Shown: positions 15,088 through 16,511 of the stretch, piece after piece
How the letters are laid out: every line of letters starts with the position of its first letter
Numbering within the stretch: the first letter of the stretch is position 1
DNA from: Sedimentisphaerales bacterium
Lineage (GTDB): Bacteria > Planctomycetota > Phycisphaerae > Sedimentisphaerales > Anaerobacaceae
Assembly (NCBI GenBank): GCA_016933985.1
Contig: JAFGTU010000403.1
Coordinates: forward strand, 1-16,511
Direction: 5' to 3'
Length of the DNA: 16,511 bases
Translations under genes and position numbers: made by a program
Notes under the pieces: model-generated
What the model saw: only the letters and a program-made list of their open reading frames with translations
Told to the model about the DNA's origin: nothing
The model's database searches: none

Positions 15088-15124
15088 CTGTTCGTCGGAT
15101 ATTACGCGTCTATCCGGCGAACAG
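15088..15124. repeat. 14-bp inverted repeat with 9-base loop
   Basis: CTGTTCGTCGGATA (15088-15101) and TATCCGGCGAACAG (15111-15124) pair at 13 of 14 positions around a nine-base loop that contains the in-frame TAA. No T-run follows on either strand. It could be the footprint of a small mobile element or a structured RNA. Confidence 0.6.
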
Positions 15125-15261
15125 AAGTCCGACAGCAAGGAAGCATCTTGATCCAGGCTGAGCAGCTGGTGTTTGCGCGCCCTAATCCGGTCTCGGCAAC
15201 GATTGAGAGCGCACGTTGCCAGATAGGACTTACTCAGTGGAGTGCAATCGCAGCGATAAGT

Positions 15262-15269
15262 GGGGGGGG
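15262..15269. repeat. Homopolymer of eight G
   Basis: Eight G in a row on the plus strand (eight C for the minus-strand genes). It is prone to slippage in replication and to length errors in sequencing. Confidence 0.9.
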
Positions 15270-15329
15270 CAATTGACTCAGGGTCATTCAGCTGTAAATC
15301 AATTCGACGGCCTGTTCTCTCGGCCCTAT

Positions 15330-15839
15330 TCAGTTGATATAGTTCGATTCCCAGAGGCGGCCTTCGCAGGCACGGTCTATGAGCATTCTCTTCCTTGCGG
15401 CATCACTCATTCGGGATTCGTCAGCAATCTCGGCAGTCTCCAGGTGGGAGGGTCTTGACTGGAATCGGAATTCCTCGATGTCTTCGAGGTCCGCGCCTGA
15501 GAAGACCGCTACGGTTGATCTGCAGCGACCGGTGGGATTCAGTTTGACGGTTTCCTTGCCAAGGTGCGTCCGGCCGTCCTTGCCGACGGCTACGATTCTG
15601 CATTCCTGTTTTTGGCAGAGCGTATCGACCATGTGAATTCGTACGTCAGGGCCTATTTGCTTTGGGTCTCCGACGAGGACCGAACCAAGGGGATAGTCTG
15701 CCGCTGTGCCGTCCCATGCTATTCTGCTTGTCTGCCAGTCATTTGATCTTTGCGAGGACCGGCCGCCAATGCATACAATGACCAGGCCAATCAGCAGCGC
15801 AAGAGCTGCTATCTTGACTATCAGCGATTTCCTCGACAT
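15330..15839 (-). CDS. Small membrane-anchored or secreted protein of unknown function, 169 aa
   Basis: ATG 15839 is chosen because AAGGAG (15847-15852) lies seven bases upstream; the frame is open 11 codons further to 15872 but without a comparable site. Residues 1-10 are basic, 8-26 form one hydrophobic helix ('VKIAALALLIGLVIVCIGG'), and the rest is hydrophilic and probably extracytoplasmic. It contains 'IAWDGTAADYPLGSVLVGD', 'THLGKETVKLNPTGR' and 'DLEDIEEFRFQSRP'; the last resembles segments in planctomycete envelope proteins, though I cannot name a family. The acidic and basic C-terminus 'RMSDAARKRMLIDRACEGR' is likely helical. It precedes the truncated gene at 14241 on the same strand, so a shared transcript is possible. 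Function is not assigned. Confidence 0.75.
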   Translation of the reverse strand: MSRKSLIVKIAALALLIGLVIVCIGGRSSQRSNDWQTSRIAWDGTAADYPLGSVLVGDPKQIGPDVRIHMVDTLCQKQECRIVAVGKDGRTHLGKETVKLNPTGRCRSTVAVFSGADLEDIEEFRFQSRPSHLETAEIADESRMSDAARKRMLIDRACEGRLWESNYIN

Positions 15840-15846
15840 TCTCTTG

Positions 15847-15852
15847 CTCCTT
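15847..15852 (-). promoter_or_regulatory. Shine-Dalgarno deciding the start of the 169-aa protein
   Basis: AAGGAG on the minus strand, seven bases before ATG 15839. It excludes the longer frame beginning at 15872. Confidence 0.75.
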
Positions 15853-15890
15853 TCCATTATGTAAAGGACCAATTAGACAAACTCACTCTG

Positions 15891-15906
15891 TCTATCTATC
15901 TATCTA
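15891..15906. repeat. Tetranucleotide repeat (TCTA)x4 in a promoter
   Basis: Four exact TCTA units, followed by TA. They overlap the proposed -10 box (15903-15908) and leader of the 169-aa protein gene. Length change would alter the start region of the transcript. Confidence 0.8.
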
Positions 15907-15941
15907 TAGGTATAGACGAGATAAGTTGGCAAATCGTTACA
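15903..15941 (-). promoter_or_regulatory. Overlapping candidate promoters of the 169-aa protein gene
   Basis: Two readings on the minus strand. A sigma-70 type: TTGCCA (15927-15932), 18 bases, TATAGA (15903-15908). An ECF type: TGTAAC (15936-15941), 17 bases, CGTCTA (15913-15918), with the AAC and CGTC cores seen in many ECF promoters. They cannot be separated from sequence alone. Confidence 0.4.
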
Positions 15942-15943
15942 AA

Positions 15944-15963
15944 ACAAAGTGTAAATTCTTTGT
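15944..15963. promoter_or_regulatory. Operator-like inverted repeat in the divergent promoter region
   Basis: ACAAAG-N8-CTTTGT, a perfect 20-bp dyad, immediately upstream of the promoter candidates at 15903-15941 and upstream of the candidate plus-strand promoter at 15986. It is well placed for a repressor or activator of one or both genes. Confidence 0.4.
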
Positions 15964-15985
15964 AAAAGAGCGGTTTGGATTGAGA

Positions 15986-16014
15986 TTGACGGCGGCGGGG
16001 ATTAAGGATAGGCT
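15986..16014 (+). promoter_or_regulatory. Candidate promoter of the oxidoreductase gene
   Basis: TTGACG (15986-15991), 17 bases, TAGGCT (16009-16014). Leader of about 110 nt, containing CGTCTCT (16033-16039) and its complement AGAGACG (16099-16105), which could pair across a long loop. Weak evidence overall. Confidence 0.35.
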
Positions 16015-16129
16015 TATGAAATAAATGTGAATCGTCTCTCGCCGTCAGCACGGAGGCGCCGGGGTGGGCAGACTTAATCGTGCGTCAAGCCTGTCCGCAG
16101 AGACGCATTTTCAGCAGAAAGGGCTACTC

Positions 16130-16511
16130 ATGAATGAAACGACGAGCAAGAAAAGAGACTCACTTAACAGGCGGGATTTTGTCAAAGCCTCGGCGGCGAT
16201 TGGTGCGGGTGTCCTGGCCGGAGGAACGAGCAGAATGTATGCCGCCGGCAGCGATAAGATTCGTCTTGGATTGATCGGCTGCGGCGGCAGGGGCAGGCAC
16301 GATGGGTCGAATTGCCTCAATGCCGCCACAAACGTCGAGCTTGCAGCAATGGGCGATCTGTTCAAGGATCAGCTCGACAGCGCGCGCAACATGTTCCAGA
16401 AGAACCTTCCCGATAAGGTGAAGTTGACGGATGATACTTGCTTTGCGGGTTGGGATGCGTTCAAGAAGGTGCTTGCGTGCGACGTGGATATAGTGATTCT
16501 GACGACGCCGC
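16130..16511 (+). CDS. Tat-exported Gfo/Idh/MocA-family oxidoreductase, N-terminal part only
   Basis: ATG 16130 follows AAAGGG (16118-16123) at six bases; the ATG at 16134 is in another frame. The gene runs off the right edge after 127 codons. Residues 10-40 are a twin-arginine signal ('RRDFVKASAAIGAGVLAGG', R14-R15), so the enzyme is folded with its cofactor in the cytoplasm and then exported. The NAD(P)-binding Rossmann loop is 'IRLGLIGCGGRGR' (44-56, GxGxxG-type), followed by 'ELAAMGDLF' (70-78) and 'DVDIVILTTP' (118-127), the usual second and fourth strands. Known: the family oxidises or reduces sugars, inositols and derivatives; planctomycetes carry many Tat-dependent copies. The substrate-binding half is missing, so the substrate is unknown. 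Confidence 0.93.
   Translation, partial: MNETTSKKRDSLNRRDFVKASAAIGAGVLAGGTSRMYAAGSDKIRLGLIGCGGRGRHDGSNCLNAATNVELAAMGDLFKDQLDSARNMFQKNLPDKVKLTDDTCFAGWDAFKKVLACDVDIVILTTP

Larger units (their letters stand above)
15045..15329. other. Interval without a convincing gene upstream of the truncated protein
   Basis: About 285 bp between two same-strand genes. It holds a run of eight G (15262-15269) and a 14-bp near-perfect inverted repeat (15088-15124). A minus-strand ATG at 15287 opens 17 codons ('MTLSQLPPPLIAAIALH') that look mildly signal-like and then meet TGA just after the C-run. A second minus frame is open from the C-run to about 15070 but encodes Cys- and Arg-rich sequence unlike the family. 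I infer a decayed or misassembled 5' part of the 14241-15044 gene. Confidence 0.4.

Noticed and set aside
15071..15262. Second minus-strand frame running from the C-run to about 15070
   Set aside because: Translation is Cys/Arg-rich and unlike the expected N-terminus, so it cannot be shown to be the missing part of the 14241 gene.

Overview
The window (about 16.5 kb) looks like part of a Planctomycetota chromosome, most likely from the class Phycisphaerae. This is inferred from family content: a short ECF sigma factor of the TIGR02999/PF07638 type directly followed by a transmembrane Ser/Thr kinase, a secreted protein ending in a dockerin/EF-hand-like tail, a twin-arginine-exported Gfo/Idh/MocA oxidoreductase, and a Phycisphaerae-style secreted protein with a 'WVDVKTRLP' core. 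No rRNA, tRNA, CRISPR array or transposase was seen.

Layout. 1-7425 is read on the minus strand. It holds a serine hydrolase fused to a glycosidase-like domain (cut by the left edge), a family-4-type glycosyltransferase, a TonB-dependent outer-membrane receptor, a 645-bp gene-free stretch full of short palindromes, and dprA. 7426-7722 is a divergent promoter region. 7723-12251 is read on the plus strand: ECF sigma factor, kinase with a C-terminal five-repeat beta-propeller, then a secreted five-repeat propeller protein with a dockerin-like end, closed by a strong intrinsic terminator. 12508-15839 is minus again: a secreted alkaline phosphatase, then a 14-15.8 kb group with a small membrane-anchored protein and a probably 5'-truncated secreted protein. 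A Tat-exported oxidoreductase starts at 16130 and leaves the right edge.

The most notable unit is 7586-12413. A good vegetative-type promoter drives a sigma factor with no anti-sigma gene beside it. Next comes a membrane kinase whose predicted external part is built from the same PD40-type propeller repeats as the separate secreted protein encoded just downstream. I infer one envelope-sensing module (external propellers, kinase, ECF sigma); its ligand cannot be read from sequence. The other genes fit a polymer-degrading, surface-active planctomycete: outer-membrane import, secreted phosphatase, secreted oxidoreductase and hydrolase. The glycosyltransferase is visibly richer in A+T than its neighbours.
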